64,000 nt of DNA. Origin: an uncultured Eubacteriales bacterium (lineage in GTDB: Bacteria > Bacillota > Clostridia > Oscillospirales > Acutalibacteraceae). Numbering within the stretch: position 1 is the first letter of the stretch; each line of letters begins with the position of its first letter. Of the stretch, positions 16,339-24,350 are shown piece after piece. The position numbers were made by a program, and so were the translations under genes. The notes under the pieces are model-generated. The model was not told where the DNA came from and ran no database searches. It saw only the letters and a list, made by a program, of their open reading frames with translations. The stretch spans positions 21,040 to 85,039 of the forward strand of contig CAKSGV010000005.1 of assembly GCA_934454845.1 (NCBI GenBank). Direction: 5' to 3'.

Positions 16339-16367
16339 ATTATAAGATAATTATCAAAGGAATGCAA
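16339..16367 (-). promoter_or_regulatory. proS promoter
   Basis: Reading the minus strand: TTGCAT, a 17-base spacer, then TATAAT. The distance to the proS ATG at 16304 is suitable. It is divergent from the acpP promoter. Confidence 0.65.
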
Positions 16368-16403
16368 CAGTTTTATTTTCGGAAATTAATTTTAAAAAAA
16401 CTA

Positions 16404-16432
16404 TTGACAAAAGACAAAATAAAACATATTAT
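16404..16432 (+). promoter_or_regulatory. acpP promoter
   Basis: TTGACA, a 17-base spacer and TATTAT, 36 bases upstream of the acpP ATG: a near-consensus sigma-A promoter, as expected for a highly expressed gene. Confidence 0.8.
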
Positions 16433-16467
16433 TGTATTGTTATTAAGATTTAAACGGAGGAAAAATT

Positions 16468-16701
16468 ATGATTTTTGAAAAATTCGTTGAGATTCTTGCC
16501 GATCAGCTTGATGTTGATAAAGACACTATCACGGGCGAAACAAAAATTGCAGAAGATCTCAATGCCGATAGTCTTGATGTTGTGGAAATGCTTATGGCTA
16601 TCGAGGATGAGTTTAATATCGAGATTCCCGATGAAGAGATCGAAAACTTTAAAACCGTCAATGATGTTGTAGAGTACATTCAGAACAACGCAAAAGATTG
16701 A
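16468..16701 (+). CDS. acpP: Acyl carrier protein
   Basis: A 77-residue acidic helical protein that carries growing acyl chains on a 4'-phosphopantetheine arm during fatty acid synthesis. The attachment serine is Ser35 in NADSLDVVEMLMAIEDEF. The length and acidic composition are typical. The ATG follows a CGGAGGAAAAA ribosome binding site. Unlike in many Firmicutes it is not beside fab or plsX genes; it stands alone with its own strong promoter and terminator. Confidence 0.97.
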   Translation: MIFEKFVEILADQLDVDKDTITGETKIAEDLNADSLDVVEMLMAIEDEFNIEIPDEEIENFKTVNDVVEYIQNNAKD

Positions 16702-16717
16702 TCTTAAATTTTCTAAA

Positions 16718-16750
16718 AGCCGTCTGTTTTTTAAAACAGGCGGCTTTTTT
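16718..16750 (+). terminator. Terminator after acpP
   Basis: A 13-bp stem (AGCCGTCTGTTTT pairing AAAACAGGCGGCT with one G-T pair) and a tight loop are followed by six T residues, 17 bases after the acpP stop. Confidence 0.92.
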
Positions 16751-16799
16751 GTGTGAAAAATCCCCTTAAAAAAGGCTGAAAAGTTGGTCAGGTTGCCTA

Positions 16800-16828
16800 T
16801 GTCATTTTTTGTAAAAATATAGTATAAT
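16800..16828 (+). promoter_or_regulatory. Candidate promoter of the CarD-like gene
   Basis: A perfect TATAAT at 16823-16828 lies 24 bases before the TTG start. The -35 at 17-base spacing is TGTCAT, which is weak. The placement after the acpP terminator supports a separate transcript. Confidence 0.5.
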
Positions 16829-16851
16829 AGATAAAAAGGGGGATGTATATT

Positions 16852-17364
16852 TTGTTTGAGGTGGGTCAAAAGGTCGTTTACGGTGCGTGCGGCGCCTGCG
16901 AAATAACGGGTATCACTGAAAAAAAGATCGGGAAGGAGACCTATAGCTATTACTGCTTAAGGTCGCTTATCAATGAAAATAACTGCGTTTTTGTTCCGAT
17001 AAATAACGACTCGCTTGTTTCTAAAATGCAAAAGATACTTAATTTTGAAGAGCTTTGCAGTCTGCTTGAAGCTTCTTTTAAGGAAGAACCGCTTTGGATA
17101 GATGACGACAAGCAGAGGAAAGGCTCTTTCAGACTTATTCTCTCTTCGGGTAACCGAATGGATATAATTAAAATGACCAAGGGGTTATCCAATCAGGAGC
17201 AATTAAGAAAAGCGACGGGCAAAAAGCTTAGAAGCAGCGATGAGATATTCTTTAAAAAAGCGCAGAATTATCTTTTCGGCGAATTTTCAAACGCCATAAA
17301 TTTAAAGCAAAACCAGGTAATTCCTCTTCTTTTCGGAAAAATAAAGCCCGAAGAGATAAATTAA
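16852..17364 (+). CDS. CarD family transcriptional regulator
   Basis: A 170-residue protein with an N-terminal CarD/TRCF RNA-polymerase-interacting domain (MFEVGQKVVYGACGACEITGI, residues 1-60) and a helical C-terminal part. In other bacteria CarD proteins bind the RNA polymerase beta subunit and stabilise open complexes at promoters. I prefer the TTG start at 16852: an AAAGGGGG ribosome binding site lies nine bases upstream, and the product then begins MFEVGQ, like other family members. The ATG at 16843 directly abuts the ribosome binding site and is poorly placed. It forms a single-gene unit between terminators. Confidence 0.88.
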   Translation: MFEVGQKVVYGACGACEITGITEKKIGKETYSYYCLRSLINENNCVFVPINNDSLVSKMQKILNFEELCSLLEASFKEEPLWIDDDKQRKGSFRLILSSGNRMDIIKMTKGLSNQEQLRKATGKKLRSSDEIFFKKAQNYLFGEFSNAINLKQNQVIPLLFGKIKPEEIN

Positions 17365-17390
17365 ATATTTCTAATAAATCAAATAAATAT

Positions 17391-17431
17391 AAAAATCTCA
17401 GTTCCCGCGAAAGCCGGAGCTGAGATTTTTT
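17391..17431. terminator. Bidirectional terminator between carD and the GH3 gene
   Basis: The stem AATCTCAGTTCC/GGAGCTGAGATT (one G-T pair) is flanked by an A tract on the left and a T tract on the right, so it can stop transcription from both converging genes. Confidence 0.88.
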
Positions 17432-17439
17432 ATTTCAAA

Positions 17440-19821
17440 TTATTTCTCTAAAGCTAACTTTTCATTTTTATAACAGCTTGTTCTTAAAATCAGCTTTATA
17501 ATTCTTTCGGCGCTTATTCTTGCCTTTGCCCTCGAAATTTCACCCGATTTTATAAGGTTTAAATATTCCTTGTTTTTAAGCCCGGGCATAACAAGATCGC
17601 ACCCTGCGTTTACCATATATTTTGCCGAACTTTTAGCGCACCAATCGGTCATAACGCAGCCGTCAAACCCCCACTCGTCGCGCAAAACATAGGTGTTTAA
17701 GCGCAAACTGTCGGAAGTATATTCGCCGTTTAATTTATTATAAGAATTCATAACCGCAAGCGGTTTTCCTTTTTTGACCGCTATTTCAAAAGCTCTTAAA
17801 TATATTTCTCTTAAAGCTCTTTCGCTAACAACACTGTCGGAATCAAAACGGTTGTTTTCGGCGTGATTGGCGGCAAAATGCTTGATAGTGGCATATCTGC
17901 CGGCAGGCGTACCGTCGGGTTCGGTCTGGCAACCTTTTACCACGGCCGCAGCGAAAAGCCCCGAAACAAGGGGATCTTCCGAAAAATACTCGAAATTCCT
18001 GCCGCAAAGAGGATTTCTGTGAATATTCATTCCCGGCGCAAGCCATCCCGAAACCTTGCAGGTGTCCATATCGAAGCCTACGCATCTGCCGAATTCCTCC
18101 GCAAGCTTTAAATTAAAGCTGTTAGCTATTGTCGTAGCGGTCGGAAAAGCTGTCATTTTGAGAGAATATTCGGTTTCTTTCGGAATGGGATATCTGCCCA
18201 CAAAACCGCCGAGCCTTATTCCGGCAGGTCCGTCTGCATTGACGCAGGGCGGAATTTTGTATTTTTTCGAAGTAAACGTTTCTCCCGCTGCGCCGTCTAC
18301 CGTTCTTGCCATAGTTCCGACGTGCAGTTCCTCGCTTAAGGTGGAGCCGGTAACGCCGTTTAATATGTCCGAAAGCTCGCTGTCGGTAAACTGCGAAACG
18401 AATTTTCTAAGCAAACTTTCGTCTTTATAAACATCGCTTAAAAGCATATCTGCTTTGCCGCTGCCCTCTGTCAAAGCATCTGCGGGATCTTTTGAATACT
18501 CGGTTTTCTCGCTTTTTATCTGATCCTTTGAAATGGTTATCAGTTTAAAATTTAAAGCATCTTCTTTTCTTTCGGGTTTTTGCCGAGTAGGAGCGATAAG
18601 ATTCAATCTATCGGTATCGGAAAAAAGATTTTTCACTTTTTTTACAGTTACGGTATCCGTAAGATTTATAACAGCGGCGATATCGGTGTTTCTTGAATTT
18701 TTACCTATTCTTACGGTGTACGCGCCCTTTTCAAGTATATAGGATTCGGACTGTGTATCAAAGCAGGCAAAGCTTGCAAGGTCAAAGCTTACAGAGACTT
18801 CCTCGCTCTCGCCCGGTTTTAAAGTATCGGTTTTTGCAAAGCCGGCAAGCTGCTGATAAGCTTTATCAAGTTTACCCGCAGGCTCGCTCAAATACACCTG
18901 AACAACCTCTTTAGAGGCAAAATTACCGCAGTTTTCCACATTTGCGGTGATAGTGATTTGAGATCCGTCGGTCTTAACTTCCTTAGTATCAATGATAAAA
19001 TCGGAATAGGAAAGACCGAAACCAAAAGGATAAAAAACGGGTTTATTAAATGAATCAAAATATCTGTAGCCGACATAAATTCCCTCGTTATAGGGGATTT
19101 CAAGGCTGTCAAAGCCCTCGTTTGTCGGAAAATCGTCTATATCGGCAAAAGTATCGGTCAATCTGCCCGAAGGCGAAACATTACCGAAAACAATATCGGC
19201 GACCGCACTTCCCATTTCCTCGCCGCCGAGCGCGGTGTAAAGTATAGCGTCAAAATCTAAAGACGAAATAAATTTCATATCTGTTACGCCGTGGACATTT
19301 AGCAGCAAAACCGTCTTTTTAAAGTATTTTTTCACATTTTTAAGCACAGCTTTTTCGATTTCGGTAAGATAATAGCCGCCCGCCTCTTTTTTAACATCTA
19401 TCCATTCGCCGGAAGTCCTCGCAATGTTTATAACGGCGGTAGAATTTCTTTTCGCTGCGTCTTTTATCATTTTTTCGTTTATCGGAGCCTCCGATAAAGA
19501 GTTTACCCAATTGCGGTCTACGCGATTAAAGTATTTAAGCTCCGTTTCGTATCTTTTTTGATTAAAGGTGTGATAAAAGTCCGCAATTTCGCGGTCAAGT
19601 TCGCAGTTTTCTTTTAAAAAAAAGTCGTAAAGGTCTATAGCGGGCTTGCCCAAAACCGCACCCGAACCCGCTCCTGAAGAAAAACAAAAATAGAATGTCC
19701 TGCCGAAAGCGGCGATTTTTTCTTCTCTTTTCAGAGGCAATGCGCCGTCACGGTTCTTTAAAAGCACAATTCCCTCTCTTGCCGACTCACGAGCAATCTT
19801 TAAAAGATATTTTTTATCCAT
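17440..19821 (-). CDS. Glycoside hydrolase family 3 enzyme with permuted domain order (beta-glucosidase-like)
   Basis: A 793-residue GH3 protein in which the usual C-terminal alpha/beta sandwich comes first (ESAREGIVLLKNRDGALPL at about 13-31), then a fibronectin-III-like domain (about residues 290-385), then the TIM-barrel catalytic domain (about 440-793). The barrel contains NADGPAGIRLGG, GRNFEYFSEDP, KHFAANHAENNR and GFDGCVMTDWCAKS; the Asp at about residue 726 should be the nucleophile. This inverted arrangement is known for beta-glucosidases of rumen Firmicutes such as Ruminococcus albus and Butyrivibrio. There is no signal peptide, so it probably acts on imported oligosaccharides in the cytoplasm. 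Exact sugar specificity is not deducible, and no sugar transporter is nearby. Confidence 0.92.
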   Translation of the reverse strand: MDKKYLLKIARESAREGIVLLKNRDGALPLKREEKIAAFGRTFYFCFSSGAGSGAVLGKPAIDLYDFFLKENCELDREIADFYHTFNQKRYETELKYFNRVDRNWVNSLSEAPINEKMIKDAAKRNSTAVINIARTSGEWIDVKKEAGGYYLTEIEKAVLKNVKKYFKKTVLLLNVHGVTDMKFISSLDFDAILYTALGGEEMGSAVADIVFGNVSPSGRLTDTFADIDDFPTNEGFDSLEIPYNEGIYVGYRYFDSFNKPVFYPFGFGLSYSDFIIDTKEVKTDGSQITITANVENCGNFASKEVVQVYLSEPAGKLDKAYQQLAGFAKTDTLKPGESEEVSVSFDLASFACFDTQSESYILEKGAYTVRIGKNSRNTDIAAVINLTDTVTVKKVKNLFSDTDRLNLIAPTRQKPERKEDALNFKLITISKDQIKSEKTEYSKDPADALTEGSGKADMLLSDVYKDESLLRKFVSQFTDSELSDILNGVTGSTLSEELHVGTMARTVDGAAGETFTSKKYKIPPCVNADGPAGIRLGGFVGRYPIPKETEYSLKMTAFPTATTIANSFNLKLAEEFGRCVGFDMDTCKVSGWLAPGMNIHRNPLCGRNFEYFSEDPLVSGLFAAAVVKGCQTEPDGTPAGRYATIKHFAANHAENNRFDSDSVVSERALREIYLRAFEIAVKKGKPLAVMNSYNKLNGEYTSDSLRLNTYVLRDEWGFDGCVMTDWCAKSSAKYMVNAGCDLVMPGLKNKEYLNLIKSGEISRAKARISAERIIKLILRTSCYKNEKLALEK

Positions 19822-19842
19822 TCTTTTCTCCCCTTTGTTGTT

Positions 19843-19871
19843 ATTTTAACATATAGTATCATTTTTTGCAA
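19843..19871 (-). promoter_or_regulatory. Promoter of the GH3 gene
   Basis: Minus strand: TTGCAA, a 17-base spacer and TAAAAT preceded by TGT (extended -10 pattern), ending 22 bases before the ATG. A GGGGAG ribosome binding site follows. Confidence 0.6.
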
Positions 19872-19911
19872 ACTCATTATTTTTATGAGGCGAATGAAAA
19901 GTTAATAATAT

Positions 19912-19944
19912 AAAAAAATCCTACCACAATTCTGTGATAGGATT
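19912..19944 (-). terminator. Terminator after tRNA-Arg
   Basis: On the minus strand a 12-bp stem (AATCCTATCACA/TGTGGTAGGATT, one mismatch-type pair) with a four-base loop is followed by seven T residues, immediately downstream of the tRNA 3' end. Confidence 0.88.
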
Positions 19945-19951
19945 TTCGCTT

Positions 19952-20028
19952 TGGCGCGCCGGAGAAGATTCGAACTCCCGACCTTCTGGTCCGTAGCCAG
20001 ACGCTCTATCCAGCTGAGCTACCGGCGC
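19952..20028 (-). tRNA. tRNA-Arg (anticodon ACG)
   Basis: On the minus strand a full cloverleaf can be folded: acceptor GCGCCGG/CCGGCGC, D arm with TAGCTCAGCTGGATAGAGC, anticodon stem TCTGG/CCAGA with loop CTACGGA, T arm with TTCGAAT loop, discriminator G and an encoded CCA. The anticodon is ACG (complement at 19992-19994), normally edited to ICG to read CGU/CGC/CGA. It has its own promoter and terminator and forms a monocistronic unit. Confidence 0.97.
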
Positions 20029-20046
20029 AAATTATCGTGCCATAGT

Positions 20047-20075
20047 ATAATACCACAATTTAAACTTAAAATCAA
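20047..20075 (-). promoter_or_regulatory. tRNA-Arg promoter
   Basis: Minus strand: TTGATT, a 17-base spacer and TATTAT with an upstream TGG (extended -10), 19 bases from the mature tRNA 5' end. Confidence 0.7.
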
Positions 20076-20127
20076 TAGTAAATTGCAAAATTTATCAAAT
20101 TTTCGCAGTTCTCTTTTAAAAATATTA

Positions 20128-20156
20128 TTTACATCGGCTTTTAGGTGTGTTAAAAT
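20128..20156 (+). promoter_or_regulatory. dnaD promoter
   Basis: TTTACA, a 17-base spacer and TAAAAT preceded by TGT (extended -10), 30 bases before the dnaD ATG. Confidence 0.7.
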
Positions 20157-20186
20157 TATTCTACAAAAGTAATTGGGGAATGAAAA

Positions 20187-21098
20187 ATGAATTATTCTGT
20201 CAATCCGTCTGTATTTCTTAGCGGTTCTTTCCCGATCCCGAGCATTATAGCGGATAAATATTTAAAGCTTGCAACGGAAATTCAGCTTAAAGTTATTCTT
20301 TGCGTTTTAAGAAACTGTGCAAATCCTTTGAGTGCGGAAGAGCTTTCTAAGCTTTTGTCACTGCCTTTAAGCGAGGTTGAAGACGCGCTTGTTTTCTGGG
20401 CGCAAAGAGAAATACTTAATGTTGAGAATATATCCGCGCAAAAAGAGCCGGAAAAAACTGTTGTTAAAAACGAGAAGCCGTCAAGAGAAGACGTCGCTAA
20501 AAGAGGTCTCGAAGATCCGAAAATTATGATGATGCTGCAAGCCGCTCAGCTTAAATTCGGCAGAAATTTAAAGACCAACGAAACAAAAACGCTCGTATGG
20601 CTTTATGATGACAAGGGAATGAGCGTATCGCTCATATTAATGCTGCTCGAATATGCCGCGGCAAAAGGAAAATTAAATTTAAGCTTTATAGAAAGGACCG
20701 CCGCCTCCTGGATCGACCTCGGGATCGAAACTATTTCCGACGCGGAGGCGCAAATAGAGCGCGACGCTAAGCGGAATATCGCGGCAAATCATATTTACCG
20801 CCTTTTCGGTATCGACCGCAGAAAGCCGAGCGAAAAGGAAATGGAGTTAAGCTCTCTTTGGCTGAACGATTGGGAGCTTTCCGATTCCTTGATCAGCGAG
20901 GCTTACAACAGATGTATAGACAAAAATGCAAAAATTTCTTTTGCTTATATCGGAAAAATTCTTGAAAGCTGGCACAAAAAAGGCTATAAAACTGCCGCAG
21001 AGGTAAAAGAAAACGAATTAAAACCGCAAACCGATAAGAAAAATGACTTTGCGGCTTATGATATAAAAGCATTTGAAAAAATGCTTGATAACGAATAA
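20187..21098 (+). CDS. dnaD: DnaD domain protein (primosome component)
   Basis: A 303-residue protein. The N-terminal part (about residues 1-85) is a winged-helix-like domain (IQLKVILCVLRNCANPLSAEELSKLLSLPLSEVEDALVFWAQREIL), and two DnaD/DnaB-type domains follow (about 110-195 and 200-285; GRNLKTNETKTLVWLYDDKGMSVSLILMLLEYAA and RKPSEKEMELSSLWLNDWELSDSLISEAYNRC). DnaD-family proteins remodel DNA and help load the replicative helicase in Firmicutes. The downstream helicase-loader gene starts 22 bases later, matching the dnaD/dnaB-dnaI gene pair seen across Clostridia. Confidence 0.92.
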   Translation: MNYSVNPSVFLSGSFPIPSIIADKYLKLATEIQLKVILCVLRNCANPLSAEELSKLLSLPLSEVEDALVFWAQREILNVENISAQKEPEKTVVKNEKPSREDVAKRGLEDPKIMMMLQAAQLKFGRNLKTNETKTLVWLYDDKGMSVSLILMLLEYAAAKGKLNLSFIERTAASWIDLGIETISDAEAQIERDAKRNIAANHIYRLFGIDRRKPSEKEMELSSLWLNDWELSDSLISEAYNRCIDKNAKISFAYIGKILESWHKKGYKTAAEVKENELKPQTDKKNDFAAYDIKAFEKMLDNE

Positions 21099-21120
21099 AT
21101 TTATAAGTGAGGAAAGACTG

Positions 21121-22083
21121 ATGATAAACAGGCAAAAGTGTTTCTCTGAAGCATTCGCAGAGCAAAAAAGCGCTCTTGACAGAAAAACTGCCGAACACTA
21201 TAAAAAAATCGAAGACCTTAAAGCCTCCGATAAAGAGTTTTCCGACATTCTTTTAAAAATATCATCTTTAGGCTCACAGACAGCCTCTGCCGCTTTAAGC
21301 GGAAATTCTTTCGAGCTTGAATATTTAAGCAAAGAAATTTTAAGGCTTTCAAAATTAAAAGAAGAAAAATTAAAGAAAAACAATATTGCGCCTATCGATT
21401 ATGACTGCAAGCTTTGCAAAGATACAGGCTATGTTTCGGGCAAAATATGCTCCTGCATAAAAAACAAAGCCAAAAATATATTGCTCGAAAAATTATCCGC
21501 CGAGCTTCCGATAAAAGAAAGCGGATTTGATAATTTTGATCTTTCCTTTTATCCCGACGATAATTCCGATAAAAGCCCGAGAAAGAGAATGGAAAAAATT
21601 TATAAATTATGCGTTTCATATACCGAAACTTTCGATCCTGAAGCAAGCGAAAATCTTTTGTTTTTAGGCAGTGCGGGGCTTGGGAAAACTCATCTTTCGC
21701 TCGCGATAGTAAAAGAACTGATAAATAAGGGGTTTGACTGCGTTTACGCCTCTTCATACAACCTTTTTTCAGCTATGGAAAACGATCATTTTTCTTCCCG
21801 CTCTAATGAAACCTATAAGGCGGCTGTTAATTGTGACCTGCTTGTTATCGACGATCTCGGCAGCGAGTTCACCTCTCCCTTTATATTAAGTTGTATTTAC
21901 AATGTGATAAATACGAGGCTTTTATCTAAAAAGCCCACGGTGATAAGCACAAACCTGACAATTAAAGAAATCGAAACGAGATATACTCCGAGAATTTCTT
22001 CAAGATTTATCGGAAATTATTGTGCGAAGAAATTTTGGGGAGAAGATATAAGACAGATAAAAATGCTTAAAGGAAAAGGATAA
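21121..22083 (+). CDS. Helicase loader, DnaC/DnaI-like AAA+ ATPase
   Basis: A 320-residue ATPase predicted to load the replicative helicase. The N-terminus is a coiled, charged region (residues about 1-95), then a putative zinc motif CKLCKDTGYVSGKICSC, then an AAA+ core with Walker A GSAGLGKTH and Walker B LLVIDDLGSE, and an arginine near the end (RFIGNYC). I chose the ATG at 21121 because a GAGGAAAG ribosome binding site lies seven bases upstream; the longer frame overlaps the dnaD end. Some IS21 IstB proteins share this fold, but the zinc motif and the dnaD partner favour the replication loader. Confidence 0.92.
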   Translation: MINRQKCFSEAFAEQKSALDRKTAEHYKKIEDLKASDKEFSDILLKISSLGSQTASAALSGNSFELEYLSKEILRLSKLKEEKLKKNNIAPIDYDCKLCKDTGYVSGKICSCIKNKAKNILLEKLSAELPIKESGFDNFDLSFYPDDNSDKSPRKRMEKIYKLCVSYTETFDPEASENLLFLGSAGLGKTHLSLAIVKELINKGFDCVYASSYNLFSAMENDHFSSRSNETYKAAVNCDLLVIDDLGSEFTSPFILSCIYNVINTRLLSKKPTVISTNLTIKEIETRYTPRISSRFIGNYCAKKFWGEDIRQIKMLKGKG

Positions 22084-22100
22084 AGAAGCGCGGCGCGCTT

Positions 22101-22949
22101 TTATTCTATTAAGTTACTGAATTCCGCTATTTGCCCGATAGTTAATTTTTCGCCTCTTATGTTTTCATCAAGTCCCATATTTTTGAGCGCCGAAGAAATA
22201 ACCGATTTATCGATTTTTAATGTGCTTGAAACGGAGTTTAAAAGCGTTTTTCTTCTTTGAGCAAAAAGCGATTTTGCGACTTTGAAGAAAAATTCCTCGC
22301 TTTTAACATTCACTTTTGGCTCTTTTCTTATCTTTAAGTTGATCACCGCAGAATCGACTTTGGGAGCCGGCATAAAGCAATTTCGGCTAACCTCAAAAAG
22401 CACGCTTGCCTCGGAATAATAATCCACCGCCACGGTGACCGCTCCCGCGTTTCTCGAACCAACCTCCGCGCAAATTCGCTGCGCAGCCTCTTTTTGCACC
22501 ATTGCGGTTAAAGAGCCGATATCGGGCTTCATTTTTAAAATTCCCATTATTATAGGCGAGGTTATATAATAAGGAAGATTTGCGCAGATGTTTACCTTTT
22601 TTAATCCTGCGAATTCTTCGCTTATCAGCTTATTTATATCGGTTTTTAAAATATCTCCGAAAATAACCTTAACATTATCAAAGCCCTCAAGTGATTTTTT
22701 TAAAACGGGCTTAAGCCGCTCGTCGATCTCCACCGCAACGACTTTTTTTGCGGTTTCGCCAAGACTCCTTGTAAGCACGCCGGCTCCGGGGCCTATTTCT
22801 ATTACTCCCGTTTCCCCATCTGCCGCGAATTCTGCCATTTTAGGGCAGACAAACGGATCGATTATAAAATTCTGACCGAGAGATTTTTTGAATGTGAATC
22901 CCTCGCTGCTTAAAAGCTCTTTAAAATAACGCTCGTCTTGAAAACTCAT
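22101..22949 (-). CDS. rsmA: 16S rRNA (adenine1518/1519-N6)-dimethyltransferase
   Basis: RsmA/KsgA dimethylates two adjacent adenines in helix 45 of 16S rRNA during late 30S assembly. The 282-residue product has KKSLGQNFIID at the N-terminus, the SAM motif VIEIGPGAGVLTRSL, the acidic motif VVAVEIDERL and catalytic motif IV NLPYYITSP. The start MSFQDERYF follows an AAGGAGATT ribosome binding site; a frame 12 codons longer overlaps the promoter region. Loss of this enzyme is known to give kasugamycin resistance. It is a single gene converging with dnaI and diverging from an unknown gene. Confidence 0.96.
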   Translation of the reverse strand: MSFQDERYFKELLSSEGFTFKKSLGQNFIIDPFVCPKMAEFAADGETGVIEIGPGAGVLTRSLGETAKKVVAVEIDERLKPVLKKSLEGFDNVKVIFGDILKTDINKLISEEFAGLKKVNICANLPYYITSPIIMGILKMKPDIGSLTAMVQKEAAQRICAEVGSRNAGAVTVAVDYYSEASVLFEVSRNCFMPAPKVDSAVINLKIRKEPKVNVKSEEFFFKVAKSLFAQRRKTLLNSVSSTLKIDKSVISSALKNMGLDENIRGEKLTIGQIAEFSNLIE

Positions 22950-22975
22950 ATCAATCTCCTTTATAAGCTTTAAAG

Positions 22976-23004
22976 AGTTTAACACATATTTTGCCTTTTT
23001 TCAA
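22976..23004 (-). promoter_or_regulatory. rsmA promoter
   Basis: Minus strand: TTGAAA, a 17-base spacer and TAAACT, 27 bases before the rsmA ATG. Its -35 lies 11 bases from the -35 of the divergent promoter at 23016-23044. Confidence 0.6.
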
Positions 23005-23015
23005 GAAAATTATAG

Positions 23016-23044
23016 GTGACAAACCGCAAAAAATATAGTATAAT
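23016..23044 (+). promoter_or_regulatory. Promoter of the unknown 23075 gene
   Basis: GTGACA (one base from TTGAC A consensus), a 17-base spacer and a perfect TATAAT, 30 bases before the proposed TTG start. Confidence 0.75.
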
Positions 23045-23074
23045 AGTCTAAAATGATTTTTGGATGTGAATAAA

Positions 23075-23809
23075 TTGGATAACAAATATTTTGAAATAAT
23101 CAAAAAAGAGCTTTCCTCTTTTTTCGCGGATAACGGCTTTAAAAAGAGTGAAGACGGATATAAAAGCGATAAGCTTGCAGTTAAAATAGAGTATAACGAA
23201 GAAAAACACCTCTTTAATTTGCTTACCGCCTCTTTAGAAAATGAAACTTTAGAATATTCAATCGCTTCTTCCTATCTTTTTGACGAATCTTCCAATGAGG
23301 AAGACGCCGTGGCGGTGGGAATTGACTTTTTAAATACCCTTCGCGATATCAGCGGAATCAAAGCGAAAAAAATAACGGGCGCCGATCAGATCGATCTTCC
23401 CACGAATAAGGGATGCTCGGATATTTCGGGATTTACAAAGAAAGTTCTCGATGTTTTTCCCCAGCTCAAAGAGGAATATAAGCAGTCCGTAGCGGAGCAC
23501 GGAAAGTTCCTTTATATGAATTTCTTTGCTTTAAATCTTGTTCCGCTTATAAAATCAACTATTAAAGACGGAAACAAAAAACAGGTAAAAAAGCTTTTTG
23601 ATCTTATCGAGCAGGGTTTTATCAACGGCGATAAGGACACCTCGGATATCGCCCTTGCGGTAACTGCGGCGGCGGTGTATAAAGACGAAAAATTAAAAGC
23701 CGCGGCCATTGAGGCGTCAAACTGCAACGAATACTTAAAATCCGCACTTATAAGCTTTATCCCCGCATTCGAAAAGGATAAGAAGCTCGCGGCTGCTTTA
23801 GTTAAATAA
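23075..23809 (+). CDS. Hypothetical protein
   Basis: A 244-residue soluble protein that I do not recognise. The first part (residues 1-90) mixes helix and strands (FEIIKKELSSFFADNGFKKSEDGY, KLAVKIEYNEEKHLFNLL), and the rest is helical and Lys/Ala-rich, ending in two helix-turn-helix-like hairpins (TSDIALAVTAAAVYKDEKLKAAAI). No signal peptide or membrane segment is present. Three non-ATG starts lie in frame (TTG 23060, GTG 23066, TTG 23075). I favour 23075 because the only ribosome-binding-like sequence, GGATGTGA, then has workable spacing. It is monocistronic, with its own promoter and terminator. Confidence 0.75.
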   Translation: MDNKYFEIIKKELSSFFADNGFKKSEDGYKSDKLAVKIEYNEEKHLFNLLTASLENETLEYSIASSYLFDESSNEEDAVAVGIDFLNTLRDISGIKAKKITGADQIDLPTNKGCSDISGFTKKVLDVFPQLKEEYKQSVAEHGKFLYMNFFALNLVPLIKSTIKDGNKKQVKKLFDLIEQGFINGDKDTSDIALAVTAAAVYKDEKLKAAAIEASNCNEYLKSALISFIPAFEKDKKLAAALVK

Positions 23810-23817
23810 TAATAAAA

Positions 23818-23857
23818 AATCAATCCGGACAGCAATTTTGCTGCCCGGAATTTTTTT
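23818..23857. terminator. Bidirectional terminator
   Basis: The stem TCCGGACAGCA/TGCTGCCCGGA (one mismatch) has a four-base loop, an A-rich left flank and seven T residues on the right, between converging genes. Confidence 0.88.
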
Positions 23858-24350
23858 AATCATTTATAAATGCTTTTTCTGCTTTTGCGATAAACATAAT
23901 ATGATAATCCTTATTCGGATACCATTTATCAATACTCTTATCGATAAATTTTTCAGGCTTTATATTATCGCAGTAAATTTTTTTGCAGACGATATTCAGC
24001 CTTGCCTCTTTAAAGCAGGGCGCGCCGCAGATAAATTCGGGTGTGAGCTTTGATAATTTCATTTTATCCGTATCTCTTCCCGATTTGTGGCCGCAAAGCT
24101 TGTGGATATCCTTGTTATCGCCGTAAAAAGAAACGGAAAAGGTGTCCGATTTTTTCACGAATTCATAGGTATACCTTTGGGGGCGGATAAACACGGCTAT
24201 TGCATCTTCTCCCCACATTTCGCCTGCAAAGCCCCAGGAGGCTGTCATCATATTATACTTCTTTTCATCGCCTGCCGCGATTAGCATCCATTCATCGGAA
24301 ATATCTTTTATAAAATTTTCCTTAAGATCTTTTATATCGATTTCAGTCAA
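23856..24350 (-). CDS. Flavin reductase-like (FMN-binding split barrel) protein
   Basis: A 164-residue protein of the flavin reductase-like split-barrel superfamily. Its pattern ISDEWMLIAAGDEKKYNMMTASWGFAGEMWGEDAIAVFIRPQRYTYEFVKKSDTFSVSFYG matches the FMN-binding half of the family (NxMTASW, VFIRPQRYTYEF). Such proteins bind FMN as dimers; some reduce flavin with NAD(P)H, and many clostridial members have no known partner. The start overlaps the plsC stop by four bases (ATGA). It is the last gene of the LCP-DUF6472-plsC unit. Confidence 0.88.
   Translation of the reverse strand: MTEIDIKDLKENFIKDISDEWMLIAAGDEKKYNMMTASWGFAGEMWGEDAIAVFIRPQRYTYEFVKKSDTFSVSFYGDNKDIHKLCGHKSGRDTDKMKLSKLTPEFICGAPCFKEARLNIVCKKIYCDNIKPEKFIDKSIDKWYPNKDYHIMFIAKAEKAFIND

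Noticed and set aside
16305..16467. A T-box upstream of proS, sought because pheS and asnS have one.
   Set aside because: The gap holds only two divergent promoters; no GGTGGTACCGCG-like sequence or specifier stem is present.
16450..16869. A 139-codon minus-strand open frame antisense to acpP.
   Set aside because: It mirrors acpP and its terminator and lacks a start signal; acpP is certain.
19951..20172. A 73-codon plus-strand open frame across the tRNA-Arg gene.
   Set aside because: It starts inside the complement of the tRNA and covers the tRNA promoter; it has no ribosome binding site.
21121..22083. The DnaC-like ATPase as an IS21 IstB transposition helper.
   Set aside because: It follows dnaD, has the zinc-like CKLCKDTGYVSGKICSC motif of helicase loaders, and there is no IstA transposase or inverted-repeat end nearby.
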